A DNA stretch of 34,291 nucleotides. Source: Megasphaera elsdenii. GTDB taxonomy: Bacteria; Bacillota; Negativicutes; Veillonellales; Megasphaeraceae. Positions within the stretch are counted from its first letter, which is position 1, and each line of letters starts with the position of its first letter. Shown in pieces: positions 1 to 8,404 of the stretch. Below the pieces are notes generated by a model, which made no database searches, was not told where the DNA came from, and saw only the letters and a list, made by a program, of their open reading frames with translations. The stretch covers positions 1 through 34,291 of the forward strand of contig NZ_JAJBQV010000022.1 of NCBI RefSeq assembly GCF_020539865.1. The letters are read 5' to 3'. The position numbers and the translations under genes were made by a program.

Positions 1-56
1 ATTGCATATTCTTCTTTGGAAAGACTTCTGATGACATTTGACTGAGTAAGATACAC
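1..56 (-). CDS. tnpB: IS200/IS605-type TnpB (OrfB) protein, N-terminal part only
   Basis: The gene runs off the left edge. Reading the minus strand from a GTG at 56 gives VYLTQSNVIRSLSKEEYA, which has the look of a TnpB N-terminus (xYLTQxNxIxxLSKEEY). TnpB proteins are RNA-guided nucleases encoded by IS200/IS605 elements. A strong ribosome site (AAGGAGGTGA, complement of about 62-71) lies the right distance upstream. An ATG at 58 in another frame gives an unrelated peptide, so I prefer the GTG start. Whether the gene is intact cannot be judged from 18 residues. Confidence 0.6.
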   Translation of the reverse strand, partial: MYLTQSNVIRSLSKEEYA

Positions 57-147
57 ATTTTCACCTCCTTTTTATTATATGATTATTGTATGGCAAATAG
101 TGATGATTTTCAAGATGAGTTACAGCGTTTTTGTGCTTTTTACGGGC

Positions 148-265
148 ATTGAACCCACTCAAGCCCCGCCATTCATCCCCCACCTAAGAGGTGGGAGTCT
201 TCTGACGGGGCTTAAGCGATAAATTTCATGTAAAAGCCCCCAATTGTATATACTTATGGTATCAA
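148..265 (-). mobile_element. IS200/IS605-type end or small non-autonomous element with nested hairpins
   Basis: Seen directly: an outer stem pairs AAGCCCCG (161-168) with CGGGGCTT (206-213), and an inner hairpin pairs CCACCT with AGGTGG around 180-194. On the minus strand the block is preceded by TTGAT (265-261), a known IS605-group target motif, and ends near TTCAAT (153-148), similar to the right ends of such elements. It lies about 90 bp upstream of the TnpB start. It could be the left end of that IS, a leftover right end with its omega-RNA-like scaffold, or a small palindrome-associated element. The boundaries are inferred. Confidence 0.4.
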
Positions 266-307
266 AACAAAAAAAAGGGGGGGTATGCAAGGGCTTACGC
301 GACGAAC

Positions 308-1240
308 TTAATGGTTTCCCGGCACCGCTTCGATGACCGTCTGTGCTTCGGCAGAAGCCCGTTCTTTGGCTTCACGGGCTTCCATATGCCGGGCAAAGAT
401 ACCAGCCAGGATAGAGCCCGTTACCTGATGGATAGCAGCGCCGACAGCTGCCGGAATAGCGACGGCAGGTGCAAAAAATACCGATACCAGGGAAATAGCC
501 AGGGCGTCGTTCTGCATGCCGACTTCCAAAGTAACCGAATGCTGCTGCTTTTTCCCTAAGCCCAATTTTCCCGTAACGAAATAACCGATGAGGAACCCGC
601 CGAGATTATGCAAGAGAACCATGAGGATGATAAAGATGCCCATGTCCAGAATCTTAGCCCCATTGATGGCAATAACGCCGCCGACGATGACCAAGACGCC
701 AAAGGCAGATACAAGGACCAAGACCTTCGACAGGGAGGCAATATGCTTTTCTCCCATCAGGCGGTGCGTCAACAAGCCGAGAACCAAAGGAACCAGGATA
801 ACTTTCATGACCGTCATGGCCATGGCCATAAAGGAAACTTCGACCCACCGTCCGGCCAACCCCCAGACGATAAAAGGCATCATAATCGGCGCCAGCAAGG
901 TCGAGCATGTCGTAATAGAAACAGACAAGGGTACATCAGCCTTGGCCAGGAATCCCATGACATTCGACGCCGTCCCGCTGGGACAGGAACCGAGGAGGAT
1001 CATGCCGACAGCGATTTCCGGCGGCATTTCAAAAGCCAAGACCAACGCATAGGCCAATAAGGGCATAATCGTATAGTGAGCTGTACAGCCGATGAGGACT
1101 TCCTTCGGCCGCTGGACAATCAATTTGAAATCCCGGGCATGAAGTGTCATGCCCATACCGAACATGATGACACCTAACAAGAGAACCGTATGTGGAACGG
1201 CCCAGAGAAAGGCATTAGGCATGAAATCCATCACAGTCAC
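308..1240 (-). CDS. BASS-family (bile acid:sodium symporter-like) transporter under T-box control
   Basis: Polytopic inner-membrane protein of the BASS superfamily, whose members couple Na+ to the movement of organic anions such as bile acids, pyruvate or ketopantoate. Visible family marks are FGMGMTL near residue 27, GSCPSGTASNV near 84-94 and EVGMQNDALA in the C-terminal half. I chose GTG 1240 because AGAAAGG (1253-1247) lies 6 nt upstream; ATG 1231 and ATG 1246 are alternatives. A longer reading to 1342 would start inside the T-box terminator and is not credible. Compared with the paralogue at 3365-4375 it lacks about 20-25 N-terminal residues, so the first helix is short or missing. The leader carries a T-box that reads as valine-specific, so the substrate may be linked to valine metabolism (inference). 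The downstream end is near an IS605-type element. Confidence 0.85.
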   Translation of the reverse strand: MTVMDFMPNAFLWAVPHTVLLLGVIMFGMGMTLHARDFKLIVQRPKEVLIGCTAHYTIMPLLAYALVLAFEMPPEIAVGMILLGSCPSGTASNVMGFLAKADVPLSVSITTCSTLLAPIMMPFIVWGLAGRWVEVSFMAMAMTVMKVILVPLVLGLLTHRLMGEKHIASLSKVLVLVSAFGVLVIVGGVIAINGAKILDMGIFIILMVLLHNLGGFLIGYFVTGKLGLGKKQQHSVTLEVGMQNDALAISLVSVFFAPAVAIPAAVGAAIHQVTGSILAGIFARHMEAREAKERASAEAQTVIEAVPGNH

Positions 1241-1300
1241 ACACATCCTTTCTAAAATAAGACCTGACAAATACAAATACGCAAACGGTTTTGATGGAGC

Positions 1301-1583
1301 AAAAAAAAACTTTGCCTCTAAATAAAGAGACAAAGTATTCACTCTGCGGTACCACTCTTATTGTCGTAATGACCACTTTTTCAGCATCTCCGGGACAGCC
1401 CATGTAATGCCTGGCAAGGTAACGGTTGCCTGCCGGCTGCGTCTACTAACCAAATGCGTTCGGGCAGCAGCTCCTGGACGACTTCACGTCGGGATTCCAT
1501 CCTGCCTTTCAGCTACCAGCAGGTCTCTGTCATGGTTCCCCAAACATTACTATTTCCATTCAACACTGTTTTGTATTTGTTGG
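1301..1583 (-). promoter_or_regulatory. T-box riboswitch, probably Val (GUC) specifier
   Basis: The conserved T-box core GTGGTACCGC is the complement of 1346-1355. It is followed by a terminator (stem 1310-1319 with 1326-1335, nine U residues from 1309 to 1301). Upstream, stem I shows CAGAGA and a distal hairpin (CCTGC/GCAGG), then GTGAAGTCGTCC, complement of 1487-1476. Aligned without gaps to the ilvC T-box in this window, the specifier position GTC (1482-1480) falls on ATC there. T-boxes read tRNA charging: uncharged tRNA pairs with the specifier and with UGGU and prevents termination. GUC would make the transporter respond to valine shortage. T-box identity is secure; the specifier is by eye. 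Confidence 0.9.
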
Positions 1584-1588
1584 TGCTT

Positions 1589-1617
1589 ATTATACCGCGT
1601 CGTTCTCGAAGTGTCAA
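1589..1617 (-). promoter_or_regulatory. Sigma-A type promoter of the BASS transporter T-box transcript
   Basis: TTGACA (1617-1612) and TATAAT (1594-1589), both perfect, with a 17 bp spacer. Transcription would start near 1582, just ahead of T-box stem I. Confidence 0.85.
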
Positions 1618-1676
1618 TAATATCTTAGGTTTGTTATGCGTTGCACCAATTAAGTTAAAGGTTTAATGTTAAAATT

Positions 1677-2249
1677 TTACAATATTTTATGGATACGGCG
1701 TTGTAATTCCGGCACGACCTCCGCTTCGAACCAGGAATTTTTGGCCTGCCAGCGGAAATTAAGCGGACTGGGATGAACGATGGGAAAATAGTCCGGCAAA
1801 TAGGCCTGGTAATGCCGCACGGTCTCCGTCAGATTGCGTTCTTTCTGGCCTTTTAAATAATAGTCGATGGCGTATTTACCGACGAGAATAGTCAGCGCCA
1901 GATCCGGCATGAGTTGTAAAATTTCACGATGATATTCCTGGGCGATGAACCGTCTCGGCGGTTTGTCTCCCGTTTTCGCTTTGCCGGGATAGTAAAAATC
2001 CATAGGCATAATGGAGATGGCCGGCGAATAGAAAACCTGACTGTCAATGCCCATCCAGGTCATCAGCTTTTCACCGGACTTGTCATGGAAAGGAATACCC
2101 GATTCTTCGACCTTTTTGCCCGGAGCCTGGCCGATGATCAAGATGCTCGCTTCCTCGTGAATCTGAAAAATAGGACCGATGCCGCGAGCCGTATACGACG
2201 CGTTCCGTTCGTCTGCTTTTAATTGGTCAATAATCTCCTGCAAATGCAT
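1677..2249 (-). CDS. Uracil-DNA glycosylase superfamily protein
   Basis: A 190-residue soluble protein of the uracil-DNA glycosylase superfamily, which removes uracil or related damaged bases from DNA. It shows the N-terminal GQAPG motif (residues 40-44, as in family 4-like enzymes), an FHDKSGEKL stretch near 54-62 and the HPSPLN motif near 159-164 that inserts into the DNA minor groove. Four cluster-binding Cys of classical family 4 are not evident, so it is closer to the UDG-like group of uncertain specificity. ATG 2249 was chosen because GGGGG (2262-2258) lies 8 nt upstream and because the recognisable protein starts here; upstream sequence to 2318 is a structured leader, not coding. DUF554 lies upstream on the same strand. 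Confidence 0.8.
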   Translation of the reverse strand: MHLQEIIDQLKADERNASYTARGIGPIFQIHEEASILIIGQAPGKKVEESGIPFHDKSGEKLMTWMGIDSQVFYSPAISIMPMDFYYPGKAKTGDKPPRRFIAQEYHREILQLMPDLALTILVGKYAIDYYLKGQKERNLTETVRHYQAYLPDYFPIVHPSPLNFRWQAKNSWFEAEVVPELQRRIHKIL

Positions 2250-2256
2250 AAAAAGT

Positions 2257-2390
2257 ACCCCCTTGGGTGGTAAAAGCCTACCGTGATGCACGGATAGCCC
2301 TGTGGTCAAACACCACACAGCAGAACGCCCTTGGACCGTCCCCTACGAAGTCCCAATCGGGGCTATTTAATGCGGTAAATGGTGGGGATG
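2257..2390 (-). promoter_or_regulatory. Structured 5' leader that can sequester the ribosome site
   Basis: Seen directly: a three-way junction can form with closing stem 2294-2300/2360-2366 (7 bp), hairpin 2301-2306/2312-2317, and hairpin 2331-2336/2350-2356. An outer helix 2279-2283/2373-2377 competes with a local hairpin 2281-2285/2289-2293. The ribosome site GGGGGU (2262-2257 on the minus strand) can pair with AUCCCC (2388-2383). I do not recognise a known riboswitch class. The pairings would also form in a plus-strand transcript, so a separate small RNA is possible. Confidence 0.4.
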
Positions 2391-2423
2391 TATGACGAAT
2401 GGCACAGGGTCATAATATCATCA

Positions 2424-3101
2424 TCAGACGATAAAATGATAATAAATAATAGGTATGAACAGGGCTGGCAGGAAGTCAGCTACTTTTAATTTCGTCAGCT
2501 GGAACATGTTGAAGGCAATGCCCAGGATCATGACACTTCCGACGGCATTCAGTTCCCGGACGACATCAGGCGTCATGAGGGGCATGACGAAAGTCGCCAA
2601 CAAGTAGAAAAATCCCTGGTAAATAAAGAGGACGATACCGACGGGAACGACGCCTAAGCCATACAGAGTCCCGAAAATAAAAGACGACGTAAAATCGAGG
2701 GCGCTCTTGAAATATAAGAGGTCGTTCTGTCCCAGCGCAGCCTGGACCGGGCCGATAATGGCCATGGCGCCGATGACCTGCATGATAGATAAGGTGACGA
2801 ACCCCCGGACGAAGCGCGAATCATCACCGCGGCTCATACGCTTCTTGAGGAATTCACCGAAGCGGTTCATACCATCTTCGATGCCGATAAGCGTCCCGAC
2901 GAGGGTCCCAATAATCATGCTGGCCAGGACCAGGAGCAGGTTCTGACTCTGGACAGCGCCTTGAATCCCCATGATGGCCACGCAAAGCGAAATGACGCCA
3001 AAAATGGCCTTAGTAAAGCGCTCTGGTATACCGCGTTTCAAAAGGAATCCCAGCAATGCCCCCAAAGAAGACGTCACGGCATTGACGATAACAACAAACA
3101 T
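2424..3101 (-). CDS. DUF554 family membrane protein (YdfK/YqgA-like)
   Basis: A 225-residue polytopic membrane protein of the DUF554 family, usual length about 225-240. The glycine-rich N-terminus (MFVVIVNAVTSSLGALLG), the stretch IGTLVGTLIGIEDGMNRFG and several hydrophobic helices are typical. Function is unknown; transport of a small solute has been proposed for the family but not shown here. AGGAGG sits 7-8 nt before ATG 3101. It may be co-transcribed with the downstream UDG-like gene, though a 174-nt structured leader separates them. A bidirectional terminator lies just upstream. Confidence 0.85.
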   Translation of the reverse strand: MFVVIVNAVTSSLGALLGFLLKRGIPERFTKAIFGVISLCVAIMGIQGAVQSQNLLLVLASMIIGTLVGTLIGIEDGMNRFGEFLKKRMSRGDDSRFVRGFVTLSIMQVIGAMAIIGPVQAALGQNDLLYFKSALDFTSSFIFGTLYGLGVVPVGIVLFIYQGFFYLLATFVMPLMTPDVVRELNAVGSVMILGIAFNMFQLTKLKVADFLPALFIPIIYYHFIV

Positions 3102-3146
3102 GTAAGTTTCCTCCTGACAAGTAAATTTGTATTTATTATAGCAGAA

Positions 3147-3180
3147 AAAAGAAGCTGTCGCATTAAGACAGCTTCTTTTT
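3147..3180. terminator. Bidirectional intrinsic terminator
   Basis: Stem AAGAAGCTGTC (3149-3159) with GACAGCTTCTT (3167-3177), 7-nt loop, with U runs in both directions. On the minus strand it ends the BASS/ilv transcript before DUF554. Confidence 0.8.
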
Positions 3181-3193
3181 ACGTTGAGCGTAG

Positions 3194-3249
3194 GTCGTTC
3201 ATCGTTTGTCGCAGGGGATTAAAAATATCGCCCCATCGCGATGAACGAC
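3194..3249. repeat. Intergenic inverted repeat
   Basis: GTCGTTCATCG (3194-3204) is perfectly complementary to CGATGAACGAC (3239-3249), with a 34-nt interior. No gene is visible in 3181-3364. The stretch also holds GTAGGGGCGCC at 3270-3280 and a half hairpin with CTTCGTGCGACAGC near 3303-3317, both of which recur elsewhere in the window. Confidence 0.5.
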
Positions 3250-3364
3250 GAACTCCGTTAATTTGATTTGTAGGGGCGCCCGTCCTCGCAGGATGGTAGA
3301 AGCCTTCGTGCGACAGCTCCTTTTTGAGTACTAGCTTGCAGTGCGCAGTTTTTAGCCGATACCT

Positions 3365-4375
3365 TTAATGGGCAGCAGTCGGCGATACACTGGCAGCGCC
3401 TTTCTGATCGGCTTCGTAGTTAGAATCGAAGCGTTTGTTCAGGTAGTTGACGTAGAGGTATGCCAAAACGGCGCCAGAGATATTATGCCATGCACTGAAG
3501 ACAGCACCGGGTACGCCAGCCATTGGCAAAGACGCAAAATGCGCTTTAGCCAAGCCCGTAGCCAGACCGGAGTTCTGCATACCGACTTCGATGGACAAGG
3601 CGACCATTTTTTTCCAGCTCATGCCGCAGAGATGGCCGATAAAGAATCCCAGAGCATAACCCAGGCAGTTATGCAGGATGACGACCAGCAGGATGATACC
3701 CGAACTGTTAAGGATAGCATCGCGGCTGGCGCCGATGATACCGGCAATGAGGAAGGAAATAGCCAAAGACGAAACGGCCGGCAAGTAATCCGTAGCCGTA
3801 TTCGCTAACTTCGGCAGGAAGCTCTTGACGACGAGACCCAGGGCAATGGGGACGATGACGATCTGCAAGATAGATAAGAACATGCCCACAGGGTCAAAGG
3901 AAATGCGCCGGCCGATGATGAGGTATGTCAAGAGCGGCGTCATAATCGGCGAAATGAGCGTCGACACACTGGTCATCGTAACCGATAAGGGGACGTCGCC
4001 TTTGCTCATGAAAGTGATAACGTTAGACGACGTACCACCCGGGCAGGTCCCGACGAGGACGACGCCGACTGTCAGCGCCGGGTCGAGATGAAAGAGAGTC
4101 GAAAGGACGTACGCCAGGAAAGGCATAACGAGATACTGGGCGCAAGCGCCAAAAAAGACATCTTTCGGCCGCTTGAGGACCAAGGCGAAATCGTGGACGC
4201 TCATGGTCATGCCCATGCCGAACATGATGATGCCGAGGAGGATGGAGAGAACGGAAATGCCGCCCACTTTGCCGAGAACCCAGGAAAAGCTCGTCGGCAA
4301 GGTCATGCCGATGATGAGGAAGATGACGGCGATAACGCCGAAATATTTGCCGATAAGGGCACAGACTTTATTCAT
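3365..4375 (-). CDS. BASS-family transporter distal to the ilv operon
   Basis: A 336-residue membrane protein of the BASS superfamily, full length for the family with about nine to ten hydrophobic helices. FGMGMTM lies at 52-58, GTCPGGTSSNV at 109-119 and EVGMQNSGLA near 264, the two regions that form the Na+ and substrate crossover in this fold. It is a clear paralogue of the protein at 308-1240. ATG 4375 follows AAAGGGG by about 9 nt. Only 124 nt separate it from ilvD on the same strand, with no convincing terminator, so it may be the last gene of the ilv operon. Substrate unknown; a branched-chain keto acid or related anion is an inference from context. Confidence 0.85.
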   Translation of the reverse strand: MNKVCALIGKYFGVIAVIFLIIGMTLPTSFSWVLGKVGGISVLSILLGIIMFGMGMTMSVHDFALVLKRPKDVFFGACAQYLVMPFLAYVLSTLFHLDPALTVGVVLVGTCPGGTSSNVITFMSKGDVPLSVTMTSVSTLISPIMTPLLTYLIIGRRISFDPVGMFLSILQIVIVPIALGLVVKSFLPKLANTATDYLPAVSSLAISFLIAGIIGASRDAILNSSGIILLVVILHNCLGYALGFFIGHLCGMSWKKMVALSIEVGMQNSGLATGLAKAHFASLPMAGVPGAVFSAWHNISGAVLAYLYVNYLNKRFDSNYEADQKGAASVSPTAAH

Positions 4376-4499
4376 GATGAATACCCCTTTTAAAACAATA
4401 TGTTTATAAATCCAGAAAAAGGAACCTCCTGCCCTTACAGGGATTCTCCGCCACTCCGAAGAAGCCCGACCAGGGCAAGAGGCACATCGATAGGACTGA
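4376..4499 (-). other. Intercistronic leader between ilvD and the BASS gene
   Basis: The minus strand carries short hairpins (GCCC/GGGC, and CCC/GGG around 4432-4443) and a run of five U near 4419-4415. It could be a weak, leaky terminator or a short attenuator. No promoter or T-box core is visible. Confidence 0.3.
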
Positions 4500-6152
4500 T
4501 TATTTCATGACAGCGCCTGTATTGGCAGACGTAACGAGTTTCGCATAGCGGGACAAGTAACCGGTCTTGACTTTGGGTTCCGGCTGCTTCCAGGCAGCTT
4601 TGCGTTTTGCCAATTCTTCATCGCTGACTTCCAGTTCCAATTTACGGTTAGGAATGTCGATGGAAATGGTGTCCCCGTCGTGGACCAAGGCCAGGGGGCC
4701 GCCTTCCATAGCTTCCGGCGAGATGTGGCCGATGCAGGCACCACGGCTGGCACCGCTGAAGCGTCCGTCCGTCAAGAGAGCCACTTTCAAGCCCATGCCG
4801 GTAATGACAGCTGTCGGATTGAGCATTTCACGCATGCCCGGACCGCCTTTCGGGCCTTCGTAACGGATGACGACGACGTGGCCTTCTTTGATTTCACCGC
4901 CGATAATAGCGGCAATGGCAGCTTCTTCCGAGTCATAGCATTTAGCCGTACCTTTGTAGACCAGGAGGTCCGGTTCGACAGCACTTTCTTTGATGACCGA
5001 GCCGAGAGGAGCCAAATTGCCTTTAAGGACGGCAATACCGCCTTTATGCATGTAGGCGTTTTCTACGGAATGGATGACGTCATGGTTGAGGATCTTCGCA
5101 TCTTTGATGCGGTCGCCGACAGTACCGGTGATGGTCTTGGCATCGGTATGGATGAGGCCCAGTTTGGAGACTTCATTCATGACGGCGCAGATACCGCCTG
5201 CTTCATCAAGGTCCTGCATATGATATGTACCGCCAGGGCTCATCTTGCAGATATAGGCGGCTTTACGGCTGATTTCGTCGAATTCGTCGAGCGAGAGGTC
5301 GACACCGGCTTCATGGGCGATAGCCGGTAAATGGAGAGCCGTATTCGTCGAACCGCCGATAGCCATGTCAACGGCAATGGCGTTTTCAAAAGCTTCGAGG
5401 GTCATAATGTCGCGTGGCTTGATATCCTTGCGGACCAAATCCATGACGACCTGGCCAGCTTTTTTAGCCAACATGCGGCGCATACCCGTATAAGCAGCGG
5501 GAATCGTGCCGTTGCCGGGAAGACCCATGCCGAGAACTTCAGTCATGCAGTTCATGGTATTAGCCGTAAACAAGCCGGAACAGGAACCGCAGCCCGGGCA
5601 GGCCTGGAATTCCATCTGATGCATTTCTTCCGGTGTCATCTGACCCGATTCGACTTTGCCAGCAGCTTCAAACATGGTGCTGACGCTGATGTTTTTGCCG
5701 TTATGACGGCCGGCGAGCATCGGGCCGCCGCTGACGACGACAGTCGGAATATTGAGGCGGCCAGCAGCCATGAGCATAGCCGGTACAATTTTATCGCAGT
5801 TCGGAATAAGTACCAGGCCATCGAAGGCATGGGCTGTCGCTACGGCTTCAATGGAGTCGCAGATCAGTTCGCGGCTGGACAAGGAAAAGCTCATGCCGCG
5901 ATGCCCCATAGCGATGCCATCGCAGACGCCAATGGACGGGAACTCAATGGGTGTACCGCCGGCAGCGGCTACGCCGAGTTTGACGGCTTCAGCAATATCG
6001 CGCAAATGGATATGACCGGGAATGATTTCATTAAAGGCATTACAGATGCCGATTAACGGCTTCTGTAAATCTTCATCGCTATAGCCCATAGCGTGGAACA
6101 AAGTACGATGGGCGGTTCGGGTAACGCCCTTTTTAACAACATCACTGCGCAT
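4500..6152 (-). CDS. ilvD: Dihydroxy-acid dehydratase
   Basis: Catalyses dehydration of 2,3-dihydroxy acids to 2-keto acids, the third common step of valine, leucine and isoleucine synthesis, using a cytoplasmic Fe-S cluster and Mg2+. The 550 residues match the family. Cluster cysteines are visible: C37 in GICNAFNE, C119 in NCDK, and PGCGSCSG at 186-193. [12 protein letters not shown] in the C-terminal half is the typical active-site segment. ATG 6152 has AAAGGA 9 nt upstream; upstream codons up to 6233 overlap ilvN and the ATG at 6161 overlaps the ribosome site. It follows ilvN by 16 nt in the ilvCBND operon. Confidence 0.97.
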   Translation of the reverse strand: MRSDVVKKGVTRTAHRTLFHAMGYSDEDLQKPLIGICNAFNEIIPGHIHLRDIAEAVKLGVAAAGGTPIEFPSIGVCDGIAMGHRGMSFSLSSRELICDSIEAVATAHAFDGLVLIPNCDKIVPAMLMAAGRLNIPTVVVSGGPMLAGRHNGKNISVSTMFEAAGKVESGQMTPEEMHQMEFQACPGCGSCSGLFTANTMNCMTEVLGMGLPGNGTIPAAYTGMRRMLAKKAGQVVMDLVRKDIKPRDIMTLEAFENAIAVDMAIGGSTNTALHLPAIAHEAGVDLSLDEFDEISRKAAYICKMSPGGTYHMQDLDEAGGICAVMNEVSKLGLIHTDAKTITGTVGDRIKDAKILNHDVIHSVENAYMHKGGIAVLKGNLAPLGSVIKESAVEPDLLVYKGTAKCYDSEEAAIAAIIGGEIKEGHVVVIRYEGPKGGPGMREMLNPTAVITGMGLKVALLTDGRFSGASRGACIGHISPEAMEGGPLALVHDGDTISIDIPNRKLELEVSDEELAKRKAAWKQPEPKVKTGYLSRYAKLVTSANTGAVMK

Positions 6153-6168
6153 GGTATTCATCCTTTCT

Positions 6169-6672
6169 TTACATATCCTTGACGGCGGCTTTGCCGCGAG
6201 ACAGAGAAATCTGCCCAGTCCGGGCAATTTCAATAATATGATAATCTTTCAGCATTTCTAAAAGGGCTTCGATATGGTCTTCCCGCCCTGTCAAGCGCAA
6301 AACCAAGGAACGTCGCTGGACATCGACGATTTTGGCGTTGAACAGCTGGGCAATATTGGTCAGTTCTTCACGGGTCTGCGGCGTCGGACTCTGGACTTTG
6401 ATCATAGCCAGTTCATAGCTGATAAACGGCGCATCGTCAAGGTTGACGACTTTGATGACGTCGATGAGCTTGGCCAGCTGGTTTACGGCCTGGTCGAGTT
6501 CCCAGCGGTTTTCGACGGAAACGACGATATTGATACGCGTTACGTCAGCTTCTTCTGTATAGCCGGCGTTAATACATTCAATATTAATGGCTCTGCGGCT
6601 GATCAAGCCGGCGACGTGTGTCAAGACGCCCGGTTTATTGTCGCAGAGAATGGCAAGATGTTGTCTCATCAT
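6169..6672 (-). CDS. ilvN: Acetolactate synthase small (regulatory) subunit
   Basis: A 167-residue regulatory subunit of acetohydroxyacid synthase, with an N-terminal ACT domain (about 4-75, starting [19 protein letters not shown]) that usually binds valine for feedback inhibition, and a C-terminal ALS_ss_C domain. Length is typical of the IlvH/IlvN type. The start overlaps the ilvB stop (ATGATGA, 6672-6669), so translation is coupled to the catalytic subunit. ilvD follows 16 nt later. Confidence 0.96.
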   Translation of the reverse strand: MMRQHLAILCDNKPGVLTHVAGLISRRAINIECINAGYTEEADVTRINIVVSVENRWELDQAVNQLAKLIDVIKVVNLDDAPFISYELAMIKVQSPTPQTREELTNIAQLFNAKIVDVQRRSLVLRLTGREDHIEALLEMLKDYHIIEIARTGQISLSRGKAAVKDM

Positions 6673-8366
6673 TTTCCTTCACCTCCCAATACCATCTGGT
6701 CCAAGCGTTTGCCACCAGGGACCATGGGATAGACATTTTCATCGGCCGGAATGAAGACATCGAGCAGTGCCGGCCCTTCCGTTTTGAACAGGGCTTCTAC
6801 GGCTTTCGCCAATTCTTCCGGCTTGTGGACAGCTGTCCCAGGAACGCCCATCGATGCGGAGACAGCCGTTAAATCGGGGTTATCCCCGATCAGCGATTCG
6901 GCACAGTGGCCATTGTAAAACATGCGTTGCCACTGATTGACCATGCCCAGTACATTGTTGTGGAGGACAATGACCTTAACATCGACGCCATATTTATGAA
7001 GGGTAGCGAATTCCTGGCAGTTCATCATGATACTGCCGTCGCCAGTGAATAAGACAACTTTCGACTTAGGACAGCCTAATTTAGCACCTAAAGCGGCCGG
7101 CAGGCCATAGCCCATAGTACCCAGGCCGCCGGACGTAACGAAACGGCGGGGCTTGTTCAAATCGAAGAATTGAGCTGCCCACATCTGGTGTTGACCGACA
7201 TCGGTGACGACAATCGTGTCATCGTCGGTCCACTTCTGTACTTCTTCAAAGAGCTTCTGCGGCGAAACGGCATCAGCAAGGTCCCGCGTGGTAAAAGGAT
7301 GGGCGGCTTTCATATCGAGGACGAAAGTCCGCCATTCGCCATAGCGGTCAGCCAAGTGCGTTTCATGAGCCGCCAGCTTTTCATCGAGGAGCGGCAAGGA
7401 CCAGCGGAGATCACCGTTGACGCTGATGTCGGCGTGGACGATTTTATTGATTTCTACTTTATCGATATCGAAGTGGACGATCTGCGCGTTCGGTGCGAAA
7501 TTTTCGACGTCGCCTGTGACGCGGTCATCGAAGCGGGCGCCGATAGCAACCAAGAGGTCGCATTTCGTGACGGCCATATTGGCAGCGTATGAGCCATGCA
7601 TGCCGACCATACCCAAGTGAGCATCATAGGTATCAGGAACACATCCCTTGCCCATGAGGGTCGTGACAACAGGGACATGCATCTGTTGAACGATGTGCTT
7701 CAAACGGTCTGACATATTGGAAAGGACGACACCGCCACCGGTGAGGATGACTGGGCGCTTTGCCTTTTCAATGGCTTCAACGGCGCGGTCGACATCGGCT
7801 TCGTTACCGATGTGGTGGCCCTGGTAGCCGCGCAGATGAACTTCTTCGGGATATTCAAATTCAAAAGATGTATCAAATACATCTTTAGCAATATCGACAA
7901 GGACTGGCCCGGGTCGGCCTGTAGTTGCAATATAAAAGGCTTCTTTCAAGACCCGGGGTAATTCCTTGACGTTCTTTACTAAATAATTGTGTTTCGTAAT
8001 CGGTGTGGTAATACCGGAAATATCAGCTTCCTGGAAGGAATCGCGCCCGATGAGAGGCGTCGCTACCTGGCCGCTGATGACGACAAGGGGAATGGAATCC
8101 ATATTGGCCGTAGCAATACCGGTAACCATGTTGCAGACACCGGGACCGGACGTAGCAAAGCAGACACCGGGCTTACCCGTAGCGCGGGCATAGCCGTCAG
8201 CGGCATGGACAGCTCCCTGTTCGTGTCCTGTCAGAATATGGGGAAACTTGGATTTATATACTTCATCATATAAGGTCAGGACAGCACCACCAGGATAGCC
8301 GAAGACGACTTGTACCTGTTCACGTTTCAAGCATTCGATGACTGCTTGTGCTCCGGTCATTTTCAT
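6669..8366 (-). CDS. ilvB: Acetolactate synthase large (catalytic) subunit
   Basis: Thiamine-diphosphate enzyme that condenses pyruvate with pyruvate or 2-ketobutyrate, the first common branched-chain step. About 565 residues, with the three TPP-enzyme domains. E49 in GHEQGAVHAADGYAR is the catalytic glutamate, and the TPP/Mg motif starts at GDGSIMMNCQE near residue 440. RDSFQEADI marks a true AHAS. ATG 8366 (MKMTGAQAV) has GAGGTGA upstream; a longer reading to 8390 lacks a good site. It overlaps ilvN by four bases and lies 97 nt after ilvC, with a small hairpin between them. Confidence 0.97.
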   Translation of the reverse strand: MKMTGAQAVIECLKREQVQVVFGYPGGAVLTLYDEVYKSKFPHILTGHEQGAVHAADGYARATGKPGVCFATSGPGVCNMVTGIATANMDSIPLVVISGQVATPLIGRDSFQEADISGITTPITKHNYLVKNVKELPRVLKEAFYIATTGRPGPVLVDIAKDVFDTSFEFEYPEEVHLRGYQGHHIGNEADVDRAVEAIEKAKRPVILTGGGVVLSNMSDRLKHIVQQMHVPVVTTLMGKGCVPDTYDAHLGMVGMHGSYAANMAVTKCDLLVAIGARFDDRVTGDVENFAPNAQIVHFDIDKVEINKIVHADISVNGDLRWSLPLLDEKLAAHETHLADRYGEWRTFVLDMKAAHPFTTRDLADAVSPQKLFEEVQKWTDDDTIVVTDVGQHQMWAAQFFDLNKPRRFVTSGGLGTMGYGLPAALGAKLGCPKSKVVLFTGDGSIMMNCQEFATLHKYGVDVKVIVLHNNVLGMVNQWQRMFYNGHCAESLIGDNPDLTAVSASMGVPGTAVHKPEELAKAVEALFKTEGPALLDVFIPADENVYPMVPGGKRLDQMVLGGEGK

Positions 8367-8404
8367 CTCATTCACCTCATCATAAAACATAACTCATACT
8401 TACA

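Noticed and set aside
1..300. CRISPR array
   Set aside because: The inverted repeats form one nested hairpin; there are no regularly spaced direct repeats here or elsewhere in the window.
588..1060. Long open frames on the plus strand opposite the BASS gene
   Set aside because: They are antisense shadows of a well-recognised gene, rich in unusual residues, with no family resemblance or ribosome site.
1241..1342. An in-frame N-terminal extension of the first BASS transporter
   Set aside because: It would start inside the T-box terminator hairpin and U run, and the added residues do not resemble the family.
2250..2423. SRP RNA or cobalamin riboswitch
   Set aside because: The expected SRP helix 8 motif and cobalamin conserved boxes are not present.
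4680..6056. Long open frames opposite ilvD
   Set aside because: Antisense to a highly conserved gene; codon pattern of the complementary strand explains them.
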